A DNA stretch of 64,000 nucleotides from an uncultured Desulfobacter sp. (GTDB lineage: Bacteria > Desulfobacterota > Desulfobacteria > Desulfobacterales > Desulfobacteraceae), in assembly GCF_963664415.1 (NCBI RefSeq), contig NZ_OY761445.1, forward strand, positions 2,258,501 to 2,322,500. The letters are read 5' to 3'. The stretch's first letter is position 1. Every line of letters starts with the position of its first letter. Position numbers and translations under genes: made by a program. The notes beneath the pieces were generated by a model. It was not told the DNA's origin. It worked only from the letters and a program-made list of their open reading frames with translations, and ran no database searches. Positions 43,747-53,656 of the stretch are shown here, one piece after another.

Positions 43747-44502
43747 TCAGTCCAAGCTTTGAATAAAATCTTGCAGGCAAGCAAAATATTCTCTGGCATT
43801 CAGCATCATGATACTGTTGTGATCGCCCCGGTCAAACAGTTTAATTGTTTTCCCTGCTGTTGTTGCCCAGTCATAGAGCCGCTGCCCATGACTTACATCA
43901 ATCAAGCCATCATTCACTGTGTGCATTACCAGCACATCGCCTTTAAATGAAGCGATTTTTTGATGATGATTAAGCTGCTGTTCCACGGCAGTCTGTAAAT
44001 CAGACAAATCAACATTGAGTTCATCGGGGTGGACGCGCAGCAGCAAACGCTCAAGCACGTCAGCAACAGCACTCTCAAGGACCAAACCGGCAGCTTCAGG
44101 AAAACAAGCTGCGGCCTCCAGAGCAAAAATAGAACCAACACTGCGGCCGAAAAAAATCAAATCCTTGGGGCTGCATTTTAATGCTTCGATGGTTGGACGA
44201 ACATCGCTGATCATTTTACCCAATTGTGCCCGACCGCTTGATTGTCCATAACCGCGCAGTTCTGCCAGCAGACAATTACAGCCCATCTGATGAATCAAAG
44301 TAACAAAATCACCGCGCCAGTCATCAACAATCTCACCATTGCCGTGAAAATGTACCAGCGTTTTCGCCCCGGAATTAATTTCATGATAGCTGCATGCCAA
44401 TCTGGCACCATCAACATCCACCCAAAACGGGTCAGCGAAAAATCCCTTGCGAGGAAAGAAATATCGCTGTTCAATTAATGGATGATCAAGCAAATTATCC
44501 AT
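43747..44502 (-). CDS. alpha/beta hydrolase
   Basis: 251-residue serine hydrolase fold. The oxyanion-type HFHGNGEIVDDWRGDF is near 71-86, the nucleophile elbow is GRSVGS (about 118-123), the Asp lies in VMHTVNDGLIDVSHGQRL and the catalytic His in FDRGDHNSIMM. It resembles the BAAT/serine aminopeptidase-type small hydrolases. It is convergent with rlmL. Substrate unknown. Confidence 0.85.
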   Translation of the reverse strand: MDNLLDHPLIEQRYFFPRKGFFADPFWVDVDGARLACSYHEINSGAKTLVHFHGNGEIVDDWRGDFVTLIHQMGCNCLLAELRGYGQSSGRAQLGKMISDVRPTIEALKCSPKDLIFFGRSVGSIFALEAAACFPEAAGLVLESAVADVLERLLLRVHPDELNVDLSDLQTAVEQQLNHHQKIASFKGDVLVMHTVNDGLIDVSHGQRLYDWATTAGKTIKLFDRGDHNSIMMLNAREYFACLQDFIQSLD

Positions 44503-44827
44503 AAAGACTCCTTTTCAAGAAATGGCCTAACATCACTGCTTAGTGATTAAATTATTGAAGCGGGTATGTCAAGGCAATGAAAGACAGCCCCCAATGATGC
44601 ATAAAATTTGTGCATTGTTGGGGTTTAATAACACAAAGTGGAATTACTAATTTGACGCCTAATATGTTATAACAGTTAAGGGTTGCCTTGATCCTGAACG
44701 TAGGCATTCCCACAGCAAAAATTGGAAGTAATACATGCGATTAATGTACGATTGCATTCTAAATGCAATATAATTTTTAGATGGCATTAAAAACATTTAT
44801 TTCAAGGATAATAACCGGGTTTAAACC
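44503..44827. promoter_or_regulatory. divergent regulatory region with hairpin and operator-like palindrome
   Basis: 325 bases between divergent genes. CCCCAATGATGCA (44590-44602) pairs almost fully with TGCATTGTTGGGG (44612-44624). TTGCATT-CTA-AATGCAA (44752-44768) is a perfect inverted repeat just ahead of a TATAAT box (44769-44774) that would serve the plus-strand gene at 44828. The -35 box is weak. A repressor site is plausible but unproven. Confidence 0.45.
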
Positions 44828-45571
44828 GTGGCAGATTTCAAAACACACCTCACCGTGTCAAGCATAACAAGCAGTATTGCCGCAACAATGCTGTTTGCAG
44901 CGACGGTTGCATCTCCCCTGGAAGTGTTGCTTTACTTTATTATGGGCGTGGTGGGCGGACTGTTGCCGGACATTGATTCAGACAGTTCTCTAACGGTCCG
45001 GTTGCTGTTTACATTTATTGCGACCTTAATATCGTTTTTAGTCATGTTCAAACAGCGGGCGGATAACACGGTGATGGAGCTGCTCATCATATGGGCTGCA
45101 AGTTTTATTTTTATAAAAATTTTTATTTTTTCTTTGTTTACAAAGTTGACGGTTCACCGAGGCATTATCCATTCCATACCGGCGTCGGTGGCCTTTGGAT
45201 GCATGGCTGCAATCGGCCTGAACCGCGTGTTTCATTTCAATGACTTTGTATCCTGGATGGCCGGGGGATTTGTTTTTGGCGGTTCAATTTTACATCTCAT
45301 ACTTGACGAACTGTGTGGCCTTAACTTTTTAACGTTGAAAGCGAAAAAATCTTCAGGCACGGCATTTAAATTCGGAAGCATGAAACACCTCAAAGAAACC
45401 ATCGCCATTTATATGCTCATCGCCGTTTTGTTTGTGGCCATGCCCAGTCATACCCGTTTTTTTTCGGTAATATTTACCCCTCAAACCTATGAGCACCTTG
45501 AATTTTTCCCCAGCGGAAAATGGTTCAGCCGGCTGTGTGCCGAACTTGAGAAAACAGATATTATAAGATAG
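44828..45571 (+). CDS. YdjM-like membrane-bound metal-dependent hydrolase (PF04307)
   Basis: 247-residue inner-membrane protein. It keeps the YdjM/DUF457 metal motifs: an N-terminal FKTHLTVSSI His, GGLLPDIDSDSSLTVRLL (about 38-55), the HRGIIHSIPASV (about 115-126) and HLILDELCGLNFL (about 157-169). About four hydrophobic helices are visible. The GTG start is used because no ATG fits the family N-terminus. E. coli YdjM is SOS-induced; no LexA box was recognised here. Confidence 0.8.
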   Translation: MADFKTHLTVSSITSSIAATMLFAATVASPLEVLLYFIMGVVGGLLPDIDSDSSLTVRLLFTFIATLISFLVMFKQRADNTVMELLIIWAASFIFIKIFIFSLFTKLTVHRGIIHSIPASVAFGCMAAIGLNRVFHFNDFVSWMAGGFVFGGSILHLILDELCGLNFLTLKAKKSSGTAFKFGSMKHLKETIAIYMLIAVLFVAMPSHTRFFSVIFTPQTYEHLEFFPSGKWFSRLCAELEKTDIIR

Positions 45572-45696
45572 AATAGCAGGTGAATTTGGGTATTCCAGTT
45601 GCGTCAATACTGTGGCTGTGTTATTGAAAATCAATACGATCAGACGATTTCACTAGTGAATAATTATTTTGATACACAATTCGGGAACGACTAATC

Positions 45697-47598
45697 ATGA
45701 TGGAAACGTCCTACAGGGTGATTTTAAAAAAGTGCAGTACCGGAGGCCATCACGTTGAATTACCCCGTTTTTTGACAAAAGAATTCAAACTTTCCCTTGA
45801 AAAAGTGGCGCACATCCTCCGGCACCCCCCGGCAGTTCTGGGAGATTTCAACACAAAGGAAAATGTGGAGGTTGCCCGTAAATATCTGTTCAACCTTGAT
45901 GTAGAGTGTGACGTAATCACTGTCATTAAGGATAAAAGGCTTCCCTTTGCCATTGACCCCCGGCAATTGAAATGGATATCCAAAGAATTCAGTAAAACCC
46001 TGCGTGCCGGTGTTGAAACATCCCTTTTCTATGTGACGGTGGAACCGGATAACGAAGATTTATTCCTGCCCTCCCTTCTGGGAAAACAAGAAGAACTGGA
46101 GAATATGTTCCGGTTTAGTGATTCTGTTTTTGTGATTGATGACACCACCTTTGTGCTACTGGGTTTTGCCACGGATGGAGCTTCTTGCGATGTTGTGTTC
46201 AAAAAAATCGTGTATTGTTTAGAAAAACATATCCAAAAAAATATTTTGGTCCATATCGGCTTTGCAGTGATACCCGATGATGGAAAATCCTTTTATGAAC
46301 TGATGTCCATTGCCAAAAACAATCCGGTTTGCCACAAGAAAAGCATAAATGGCGATCAGCAAAAAAAGGAGACGATTTCCCTCCGAACCGATAGCACCCG
46401 GCAAACCAATGGCGCTCTTTCTGATTTTCAGCAGCTAACCTTTTGTTTTAATAAAGCAAAGGGAGATTTTTATAATGAACTTACGGCAATGCCCTCTGAT
46501 GTGTTATGGGACGCACTGAGTACCATTTCTATATCTGATCAAAAAAAATTTTTTCTACAACTCCCCCACGATTCCCACTTGACTTATTATCTGGCGGAAA
46601 AAATAAAAAAACAATCCGCGCCGAGAGATATTGCTGCCGCAAAAAAGATCGTTCACGAAATCATCAACCGGATGAAGCTTGATGAAAGTCTCAAAAACAG
46701 GCAGGTGAACATGGAAAAAGTAATGTTACACCTAAACCGGGTAGACTCTATTTTCACCATGCCGACCATCGCTATGCAGGCATACAGTGTGGCGTCCGAT
46801 CCCGAATCGACGATGGATGATATTGTGGAGAAAATACTGCTGGCACCCGCGCTAACCATAAAAATATTAAAAGTTGTCAATTCACCCTTTTACGGATTAA
46901 GCCATAAAATCAGCTCCATAAAAGATGCGGTTGTACTGATGGGGACTGATGAAGTGGTTAACATGGCCTTTGGCCTCTCATTATCAGAATCGTTTTTGAA
47001 TGCGGATCTAAAAGGCTTGATGGACCCCAAAACCCTGTGGCATCACTCCATGGGAACCGCCTTAATCGCTAAGTATCTCTGCCGGGATCTGCCCCAATTT
47101 AAAGATATGGGAATTTTTACTGCCGGACTCATTCATGATCTAGGAAAAATCTATCTTATTGAAAATTTTTCGCAGTTATATACGACAGTTCTATCGCGTG
47201 CGGCGGAAAATACTGTTTCCATCAGTGCAGTTGAACAGGAGATTATGGGGATGGACCATGGCAGGATCGGACAAAGCATTGGAGAAACCTGGAATCTGCC
47301 TGATCCTCTGATTCATGCGGCGGCCTTTCACCATCAACCGTCTGCAGCCGGGGAGTATTCCCTATTTGCCGCCTTGATTGGTTTCTCGGATTATCTTTCC
47401 AATATGGTTACCCTAAAAGGCACCCCTGATGCAGATGAAAGGTCAATGCAGAAGGTAAATCAGCAATTTAAGGTGGACCATATGATCTCTATGAAAAAAT
47501 TATTTTCTAATTTCAATACCCAATTTATCGAACGTTCTTTGGCGGATGTGTCCGACATGCTAAAGGAAAATTCCCATTTGTTGGATCTCGCCGATTGA
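45697..47598 (+). CDS. HDOD domain signalling protein
   Basis: 633-residue cytoplasmic protein. The C-terminal half is an HDOD domain: IFTMPTIAMQAYSVASDPES, LTIKILKVVNSPFYGLSHKI, ISSIKDAVVLMGTDEVVNMA, LIHDLGKIYLIENF (HD near 479). The N-terminal 200 residues contain a conserved, possibly GGDEF-like degenerate region (FVIDDTTFVLLGFATDGASC, LVHIGFAVIPDDGKSFYELM) without catalytic residues. HDOD proteins act in signalling without known catalysis. An adenylate cyclase gene follows on the same strand. Confidence 0.85.
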   Translation: MMETSYRVILKKCSTGGHHVELPRFLTKEFKLSLEKVAHILRHPPAVLGDFNTKENVEVARKYLFNLDVECDVITVIKDKRLPFAIDPRQLKWISKEFSKTLRAGVETSLFYVTVEPDNEDLFLPSLLGKQEELENMFRFSDSVFVIDDTTFVLLGFATDGASCDVVFKKIVYCLEKHIQKNILVHIGFAVIPDDGKSFYELMSIAKNNPVCHKKSINGDQQKKETISLRTDSTRQTNGALSDFQQLTFCFNKAKGDFYNELTAMPSDVLWDALSTISISDQKKFFLQLPHDSHLTYYLAEKIKKQSAPRDIAAAKKIVHEIINRMKLDESLKNRQVNMEKVMLHLNRVDSIFTMPTIAMQAYSVASDPESTMDDIVEKILLAPALTIKILKVVNSPFYGLSHKISSIKDAVVLMGTDEVVNMAFGLSLSESFLNADLKGLMDPKTLWHHSMGTALIAKYLCRDLPQFKDMGIFTAGLIHDLGKIYLIENFSQLYTTVLSRAAENTVSISAVEQEIMGMDHGRIGQSIGETWNLPDPLIHAAAFHHQPSAAGEYSLFAALIGFSDYLSNMVTLKGTPDADERSMQKVNQQFKVDHMISMKKLFSNFNTQFIERSLADVSDMLKENSHLLDLAD

Positions 47599-47734
47599 CA
47601 TAATGACCATGGAGCGACTTGACATATCAACTGCCAGGCCAACCGACAACAAAGGTTGAACGATATTGGTAACTTACCCGGACTTTTTATAAAACTGAAA
47701 TAGCTATAGATGACGTGCTAATACAGGAAAACCC

Positions 47735-49006
47735 ATGAGTAAAGACAAGAGCGTGGAAGAGCGGTTTGAGGAATTTAGAAAAAATTTTCTCTCAATCCAA
47801 AAAAAATATGATGAAAAAATTAATGAGCTCTCCATTATCAAAGAGATGAACAGCACCATGCAGCAAATCGATTTTATCGATCAAGATTTGATATGGATTC
47901 GACATTTGGAGTGCTTAAAAAAATATAAAGGGCTTGCCGCTGCCGCATTGTATTTTTCCCCGGACAATGAAATCAAAAAAGACCATTTCTTCCATACAAA
48001 AACGGAGAAGACGTTTAATTTCAGAGCCATAAAAAATCTTCCTTTTTTTAAGGCGCTTCTTGGAGAAAAAACAAACGTTCTCATCGCCAGCCTCAAAGAT
48101 GTGGAAAAAAAATGTACCGAACGGGTGACTAAACAAACACATCTGTTTTCCGATGAGGATTACGCTTTTTATGGCCAATCAATAGTTTCCAAAGGAAAAA
48201 CCATTGCGATTCTCATGCTTTTCGGGGAAAACAACAATATGTTTGGGCCGTCCCACTTTCTTTTTTACAATATAGTGTGTGATCATTTGCACAACAACAT
48301 GGTTTTTTTACGGCTTTACTACGGTAAGCTGGATGAAGAGAAGCAGATGCTTCAGCTAAGCCGTTTTTTCTCAAAAAATGTTATTGGAGAAATATTCAAA
48401 CAGGGAAAATTAAGGCTTGGGGGGGAAAAAAAACAGGCTGCTGTCGTTTTTGTTGATTTAATTGGATTTACAAGTTTTTCCGAAACCATGGAACCCGAAG
48501 AGGTGGTCACTTTGCTAAACCACTTCTTTTCTCGTATGATTCCCTTAATTTTCAAGCACAGGGGCACTCTGGATAAACTGCTGGGGGACGGCATTCTGGC
48601 TGTGTTCGGAACCCCTCTGGAGGACCCTGACAGCTGTCTGAATGCCGTACGTACAGCCCTTGAAATGTTTTCAGAGCTTCATGCCCTTAACCGTGAAATC
48701 AAAGAAAACTTTAGGCAGCTGGAAATGAGTGTGGGTATTAATTACGGGGAGCTGGTTGCAGGCTTCATGGGATCGGAAGCGCATTTAAATTATACGGTGG
48801 TGGGAGATACCGTAAATGTGGCCCAACGGATTGAATCCCTTGCCGACCCCAATCGGATACTGGTTTCCGATGCGGTGTGGAAACAAATTGAGCCGCATGT
48901 GGACGACCTGTCTAACTTAAAAGAGGTGAGCCGACTAGACGATGTAAAATTGAAAGGAAAGGCCAAAAGAGTTTGTTTGTTTCAATTGGAGCCTAAGTAT
49001 TCATAA
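47735..49006 (+). CDS. class III adenylate cyclase
   Basis: 423-residue protein: N-terminal coiled coil, a GAF-like region (about 60-200), and a C-terminal CHD cyclase domain from about 225. Catalytic residues are visible: metal Asp in VFVDLIGFTSFSE and LLGDGILAVFG, the purine Lys in LDKLLGDG, and the transition-state Asn/Arg in VVGDTVNVAQRIE. The K/T combination (LDKLLG; NYTVVG) points to ATP rather than GTP as substrate. It may produce cAMP as part of the same signalling region as the HDOD protein. A TIR element follows the stop by two bases. Confidence 0.9.
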   Translation: MSKDKSVEERFEEFRKNFLSIQKKYDEKINELSIIKEMNSTMQQIDFIDQDLIWIRHLECLKKYKGLAAAALYFSPDNEIKKDHFFHTKTEKTFNFRAIKNLPFFKALLGEKTNVLIASLKDVEKKCTERVTKQTHLFSDEDYAFYGQSIVSKGKTIAILMLFGENNNMFGPSHFLFYNIVCDHLHNNMVFLRLYYGKLDEEKQMLQLSRFFSKNVIGEIFKQGKLRLGGEKKQAAVVFVDLIGFTSFSETMEPEEVVTLLNHFFSRMIPLIFKHRGTLDKLLGDGILAVFGTPLEDPDSCLNAVRTALEMFSELHALNREIKENFRQLEMSVGINYGELVAGFMGSEAHLNYTVVGDTVNVAQRIESLADPNRILVSDAVWKQIEPHVDDLSNLKEVSRLDDVKLKGKAKRVCLFQLEPKYS

Positions 49007-49008
49007 CT

Positions 49009-49152
49009 AGTGTCTGAACAAAAACCTGGAAATTGTGTTGAGTACAAGGCGGACATAAATTTTAACCGGAGGAATACAAGGCGTATTTCAAGGATTAAAA
49101 TTTGAGACCAACGCCGTAATCGGCAAAATTTACAGTTTTCGATCGGGCACTA
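49009..49152 (+). mobile_element. 144-bp TIR element (MITE-like), copy A
   Basis: Starts AGTGTCTGAACAAAAACC, ends TTTTCGATCGGGCACTA. It is the most diverged of the three full copies. The ends are inverted repeats of each other and flanked by TA-type ends (TAGTG...CACTA). It lies between the adenylate cyclase stop and the alanine dehydrogenase start and has no ORF. Confidence 0.8.
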
Positions 49153-49179
49153 ACTGCATGCGCGTAAGAGGGGGAATAG

Positions 49180-50295
49180 ATGATTGTAGGAATACTCAAG
49201 GAGATCAAATCTGAGGAAAACCGTGTGAGCATGACTCCGGCAGGGGTGGAAGTTATGGTAAAAAACCGACACGAACTGCTGGTGGAAAAAAGCGCCGGGG
49301 TGGGCAGCGGATTTACCGACGATGCTTACATCCGGGCCGGTGCCAAAATAGTCGATACACCCAAACAAATCTATGAAGAAGCTGACATGGTCATGCACGT
49401 TAAAGAGCCCTTGCCGCCGGAATACGACTTAATCCGGGAAGGACAAATCGTTTTTACCTACTTGCACCTGGCCGCCAATGAGCCCCTGACCCGTACATTG
49501 ATCAAAAGCAAGGCCGTATGTATTGCCTATGAAACCATCCAGAAAGCCGACAGCAGTCTGCCGCTGTTAACCCCCATGAGCGAGGTGGCCGGACGCATGG
49601 CCATCCAGGAAGGCGCAAGGTTTTTGGAGATGCCTCAGGGCGGCCAAGGCGTTCTTCTGGGCGGGGTGCCCGGGGTGGAACCCGCCACGGTAGTGGTGAT
49701 CGGCGGTGGCGTGGTCGGCGTTAACGCAGCCAAGATGGCCTGCGGCCTGGGTGCCAAGGTCTATCTTTTGGATATGAACCTGAACCGATTGCGCTACCTG
49801 AGTGATGTGATGCCGGCCAACTGTTTCACTCTGATGTCCAGCCCGGCAACGATTCGCAAGCTGGTCAAAAAGGCCGATGTGGTGATCGGGGCGGTGCTGA
49901 TTCCCGGTGCCAAGGCACCCAAACTGGTGACCCGAGACATGCTCAAAACCATGAAGAACGGCGCTGTGCTGGTGGACGTAGCCATCGACCAGGGGGGATG
50001 CTTTGAAACCTCCAAGGCCACCACCCACGGCAATCCTACATTTATCATCGACGGCGTGGTGCACTACTGTGTAGCCAACATACCCGGAGCGGTGGCCAAA
50101 ACCTCGACGCTGGCACTGACCAATGCCACATTGCCCTATGCGTTGCAGATTGCCGACCAGGGTTGGAAAGGATCGATGCAGACCAACAAGGAGATCAAAC
50201 TTGGTGCCAACATCATCCACGGCAAGGTGACATATAAAGCCGTGGCCGAGGCTTTTGGTCTGGCCCATACGCCCGTCGACAAATTGCTGAATTAG
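49180..50295 (+). CDS. ald: alanine dehydrogenase
   Basis: NAD-dependent oxidative deamination of L-alanine to pyruvate and ammonia. The family elements are complete: MIVGILKEIKSEENRVSMTPAGV, SAGVGSGFTDDAY, MHVKEPLPPEYDLIREGQIVFTYLHLA (Lys and His substrate-binding), ETIQKADSSLPLLTPMSEVAGRMA, the Rossmann VVIGGGVVGVNAAKMACGLGA (about 169-190) and DVAIDQGGCFETSKATTH. Length 371 is normal. GAGGGGG precedes the ATG. Copy A of the TIR element occupies the 140 bases upstream, so any promoter is inside or before it. Confidence 0.95.
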   Translation: MIVGILKEIKSEENRVSMTPAGVEVMVKNRHELLVEKSAGVGSGFTDDAYIRAGAKIVDTPKQIYEEADMVMHVKEPLPPEYDLIREGQIVFTYLHLAANEPLTRTLIKSKAVCIAYETIQKADSSLPLLTPMSEVAGRMAIQEGARFLEMPQGGQGVLLGGVPGVEPATVVVIGGGVVGVNAAKMACGLGAKVYLLDMNLNRLRYLSDVMPANCFTLMSSPATIRKLVKKADVVIGAVLIPGAKAPKLVTRDMLKTMKNGAVLVDVAIDQGGCFETSKATTHGNPTFIIDGVVHYCVANIPGAVAKTSTLALTNATLPYALQIADQGWKGSMQTNKEIKLGANIIHGKVTYKAVAEAFGLAHTPVDKLLN

Positions 50296-50387
50296 CCTCT
50301 TAACGAATTAAAAACGCTAATAAACAGTTTTAGAGTTTTGCGAAAACCCGACGGTTGGCTTTATTGCCATTCACCCTTGAATAATGT

Positions 50388-51359
50388 ATGACCTTTGCCA
50401 TGGAAACCAGTGAAAAATACCAAGCCCAGGCCCAGATGCTGGCCAACCGGGTAAAAAAAAGATTCAAACACCTGTATAAGCGATATCAAAAACAAAATCT
50501 GGAAGTGTTCCGGCTGTATGACTGGGATATCCCGGAAATCAGGGCAGTGGTGGATTGGTATGCAGGCCACCTTGTGGTGGGAGAATATGCCAGAAAACAG
50601 TCCACGCCGGACTGGCTGCCCCTGATGGGTAAGGCTGTGGCCCAGGCCCTTGAGGTTCCTCAGTCAAACCTGCATCTTAAAATACGCAAGGCAGGCATCA
50701 AGGACGGGGAGCGATACCAAAGAATTAATACAAAAAACAAAAAAATCCCCATGTGGGAACGAGACCTTCAGTTTCTGGTCAACCCCAGCGACTATGTGGA
50801 TACCGGCCTGTTTTCCGATCACAGAAACACCCGGATGATGGTCAGACAGATGGCCCAGGATAAAAATTTTCTAAATCTGTACTGCTACACAGGGGCATTC
50901 ACCTGTTATGCGGCCAAGGGCGGAGCAGCCTCCACCCTGTCCGTGGACCGGTCTGAAACCGCCATCACCTGGGTCAAAGAAAATCTGGACCTGAATAAGC
51001 TTTCGACCCCCTGCCATACCCAAGTTCAGATGGATACCTTGGATTTTCTGAAAAAAGCGGTTCGACTGAAACACAGATACGACCTGGCTGTTGTGGATCC
51101 ACCCTCCTATTCCACCACACGCATGAATAACAAACACTTTGATATTGCAAAAGATTATCCTTTTTTGCTCAACCAGGTGTTCAAGCTAATGCGTCCGGCA
51201 AGCACAGTATTTTTTTCTACCAATCACCAAAATTTCTCCATGGATGAAAACAAGCTTGACGCTGATGACATTAAAGAGATTACCCGGGAAACAATTCCGG
51301 AGGATTATGTTTCCAAAAAAAAACAAATCCACCGGTGCTGGCGGATCACTTGTCGGTAA
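50388..51359 (+). CDS. RlmK-like 23S rRNA methyltransferase
   Basis: 323-residue SAM methyltransferase of the RlmI/RlmK group (NLYCYTGAFTCYAAKGGAASTLSVDRS near 165-190; DLAVVDPPSYS near 230). The N-terminal EAN/RFKHLYKRYQKQNLEVFRLYDWDIPEIRAVVDWY matches the start of the RlmK half of E. coli RlmKL, which makes m7G2069. No PUA domain as in RlmI is present. The alternative start METSEKY is at 50400. The RlmL-like half is a separate gene at 42499-43731. Confidence 0.85.
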   Translation: MTFAMETSEKYQAQAQMLANRVKKRFKHLYKRYQKQNLEVFRLYDWDIPEIRAVVDWYAGHLVVGEYARKQSTPDWLPLMGKAVAQALEVPQSNLHLKIRKAGIKDGERYQRINTKNKKIPMWERDLQFLVNPSDYVDTGLFSDHRNTRMMVRQMAQDKNFLNLYCYTGAFTCYAAKGGAASTLSVDRSETAITWVKENLDLNKLSTPCHTQVQMDTLDFLKKAVRLKHRYDLAVVDPPSYSTTRMNNKHFDIAKDYPFLLNQVFKLMRPASTVFFSTNHQNFSMDENKLDADDIKEITRETIPEDYVSKKKQIHRCWRITCR

Positions 51360-51381
51360 TATTAATTTTTGATTATTAAGT

Positions 51382-51526
51382 AGTGTCTGACCGAAAACCT
51401 GGAAATTTTGTTGAGTACAAGGCGGACCTTAAAATTTAACCGCAGGCATATATTGAATATTTCGAGGATTAAAATTTGCGGCCAACGAAGTAATCGGCAA
51501 AATTTACGGTTTTCGGTCGGGCACTA
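51382..51526 (+). mobile_element. 145-bp TIR element (MITE-like), copy B
   Basis: Begins AGTGTCTGACCGAAAACC and ends TTTTCGGTCGGGCACTA, after a T giving TAGTG at the left end. It is close to copy C except in the middle (positions 51425-51470). It lies between rlmK and the following gene, 22 bases before the ATG. Confidence 0.85.
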
Positions 51527-51548
51527 ATTTGGACCAAGGCGGGCAGAC

Positions 51549-53636
51549 ATGGACAATACATTATCGTTGCTTCCATACCTGGAATCGGGCCGCAGTGGAA
51601 TTTTACTCGATATCCATGTATCACACCAAGAGAGCCGACAAGAGGATTCATCTGCGTTCCCCTTTGAAACGGCTGGGGTCCCAAAGCCTTTCAGGCATCT
51701 GATTAAAGGCGGGCTCAAGTGTGATGGTTCCAACCAGGCTTTCCAGCCTGTTTTCATGCTGCTCCAAAAAGACACCCATGTTTTTAACGACGAGCCCTTT
51801 GGGCTCCAAACCAATACAACACTGGAGCAGGCCTGGCTGGATACCATTCAATTTTTTTCCCAAGATCCCGGTACATTTACGATTCCCGCCCCCCCCGGCC
51901 ACCCACCGGCCCAGCTCAAACCGCTATTTTACTGCAACTTCAAACATCGCTATTTTCATCCCCCATGCCCGGACTGCGGCCGGGAACTGATACTCTGCAA
52001 ACACGACACAATTCTGGAAGAAGCAGGCCTGATGCCATTTCATAGCAGCCTTAACCGCTATCTTTTCTGCCCGGAATGTTATGAATCAAATTCAACTCAT
52101 TTTTTTTATGCCTATGCCCGCCAGGCCGACGACCCGACTGGTGTTCTGGATCGACACGGATTAATCAAGCACTTCAGCAAAATAAAAACAAACATACCCA
52201 ATGGATTTCCATGCGCGGACTGTCCCGAACATAGTGCCTGCTACTTGACTGAGCAAAAAGCCTTGTCCCGCATTGGATTTCTCTCTTTTTATCCATTTTA
52301 CATGCTGGTATTTAATGCCTGCGCCATAAACGGGGCTCAATTTTTACGACAATTGTCCAATGCCCCGGAATCCCCTGGATTGGCATTACCCGGCCAAGAG
52401 CCATCTAAATATCTATTCAAAACTGACTCCAGATTCTGGCTTGAAATTTTATTTTTAAAATATGCGTTTTTTAAAAAAATCCTTACATCAATTGAACAAA
52501 GATTAAACGACCCAATTAAGCCTGTTTTCAACCTGAATATGGACAGCATCTGGGTCAACACAAAATCAGATGCGGGTATGATGCCGTTTTTCTGGGATTA
52601 CGACCTTTATCTAATTGACCTTGTCACCACTCGGCCCATGGATCTCTTCCAGACTTCCATGACAAATAACCGGCACACAAATTTCATTGCACAATTGTAC
52701 CTTTACATTTTTTTTGTAAACTATAAACATGACGAAAAAACTATTTTTGAGTCCGGAGCGGATCTGCTACAGAGCACAGATGAAAACGAATGGACAAATA
52801 ACGTCCAGGCAATTTTTGAATCACATCCGATCTTTAAACCGGAAAATATTTTCTGGGAACCGGCGCCTGTGGCCATGGCGGAATCTTGGCATGACTTATG
52901 GATTCAGACGATTCATTTTGCAGGGTCTCTAATTAAAGAAAAAGAGAGCTTAGATTTTTCCGCTTTTATCAAACACTGCATCCGGCAGGTAAATGAAATA
53001 TCAAATACTGTAAAATCAGAGCTTTTCAGCAAAGATCTCCGGATAAAACAAGAACCTGTTATGCCGGTTGCCGGTGCACCCGGGCAGAAGGAGCCGGAAA
53101 CAATCCCACCAGTTACTCCCGAAGCCTTACACGAGGCCACCCAGGCGAATCAAGCCATTACCACCATTCTAAAACAACTTAAAATAAAATGGGGAAAAAA
53201 GGCATCACCCGAACCATCCCAGGATGAAGATGTCATGGAAACCCTTGTGCTCTCCTCTACCCAGGAGGGAATCAAACCATCGACGGATTTGATTGAAAAA
53301 AAGAACAAATGCGAGGAGGATAAGTCCATCACCCCATCCCCCATGGCAAATCAACATGAATTTGAACAGACCCAGAAAACAATAGTTATTAACAGAGAGG
53401 ACAATATTAATCCGCCACCCAGTGATTTTGAAGATGACCAGAAAACCATTGTTATGAACACACATCAAAAACCGGAAACACCGGAACCAGAAAAAAATTT
53501 CAGCAACCAGGAAAAGACTGTTATTGTATCCCCCGGCAACCGGTTGACAGCAAAAACCACGTTTGAAAACAGTGATGATTTTTTTGATGAAAATGACGAG
53601 CTTGATAAAACCGTCATACTTCCCCCCAAAAAATAG
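51549..53636 (+). CDS. large uncharacterised protein with Cys clusters and a phospho-Thr-like motif array
   Basis: 695-residue soluble protein that I cannot assign to a family. An N-terminal region has cysteine pairs resembling zinc sites: CPDCGRELILC (about 140), YLFCPECYES (about 172) and FPCADCPEHSACYL (about 220). A helical central part follows (about 260-500). The last 150 residues are acidic and low-complexity with five spaced [E/K]T[hydrophobic]2 motifs: METLVLSS, QKTIVIN, QKTIVMN, EKTVIVS and DKTVILPP. Such TxxI/TxxL threonines are typical FHA ligands after phosphorylation. The next gene, 20 bases away, is probably co-transcribed. Confidence 0.75.
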   Translation: MDNTLSLLPYLESGRSGILLDIHVSHQESRQEDSSAFPFETAGVPKPFRHLIKGGLKCDGSNQAFQPVFMLLQKDTHVFNDEPFGLQTNTTLEQAWLDTIQFFSQDPGTFTIPAPPGHPPAQLKPLFYCNFKHRYFHPPCPDCGRELILCKHDTILEEAGLMPFHSSLNRYLFCPECYESNSTHFFYAYARQADDPTGVLDRHGLIKHFSKIKTNIPNGFPCADCPEHSACYLTEQKALSRIGFLSFYPFYMLVFNACAINGAQFLRQLSNAPESPGLALPGQEPSKYLFKTDSRFWLEILFLKYAFFKKILTSIEQRLNDPIKPVFNLNMDSIWVNTKSDAGMMPFFWDYDLYLIDLVTTRPMDLFQTSMTNNRHTNFIAQLYLYIFFVNYKHDEKTIFESGADLLQSTDENEWTNNVQAIFESHPIFKPENIFWEPAPVAMAESWHDLWIQTIHFAGSLIKEKESLDFSAFIKHCIRQVNEISNTVKSELFSKDLRIKQEPVMPVAGAPGQKEPETIPPVTPEALHEATQANQAITTILKQLKIKWGKKASPEPSQDEDVMETLVLSSTQEGIKPSTDLIEKKNKCEEDKSITPSPMANQHEFEQTQKTIVINREDNINPPPSDFEDDQKTIVMNTHQKPETPEPEKNFSNQEKTVIVSPGNRLTAKTTFENSDDFFDENDELDKTVILPPKK

Positions 53637-53656
53637 ATACCGGGAAACAAAGAGAT

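Noticed and set aside
49567..50268. 233-residue minus-strand ORF opposite alanine dehydrogenase
   Set aside because: High-GC third-codon shadow; His/Gly-rich composition typical for antisense of a Rossmann protein.
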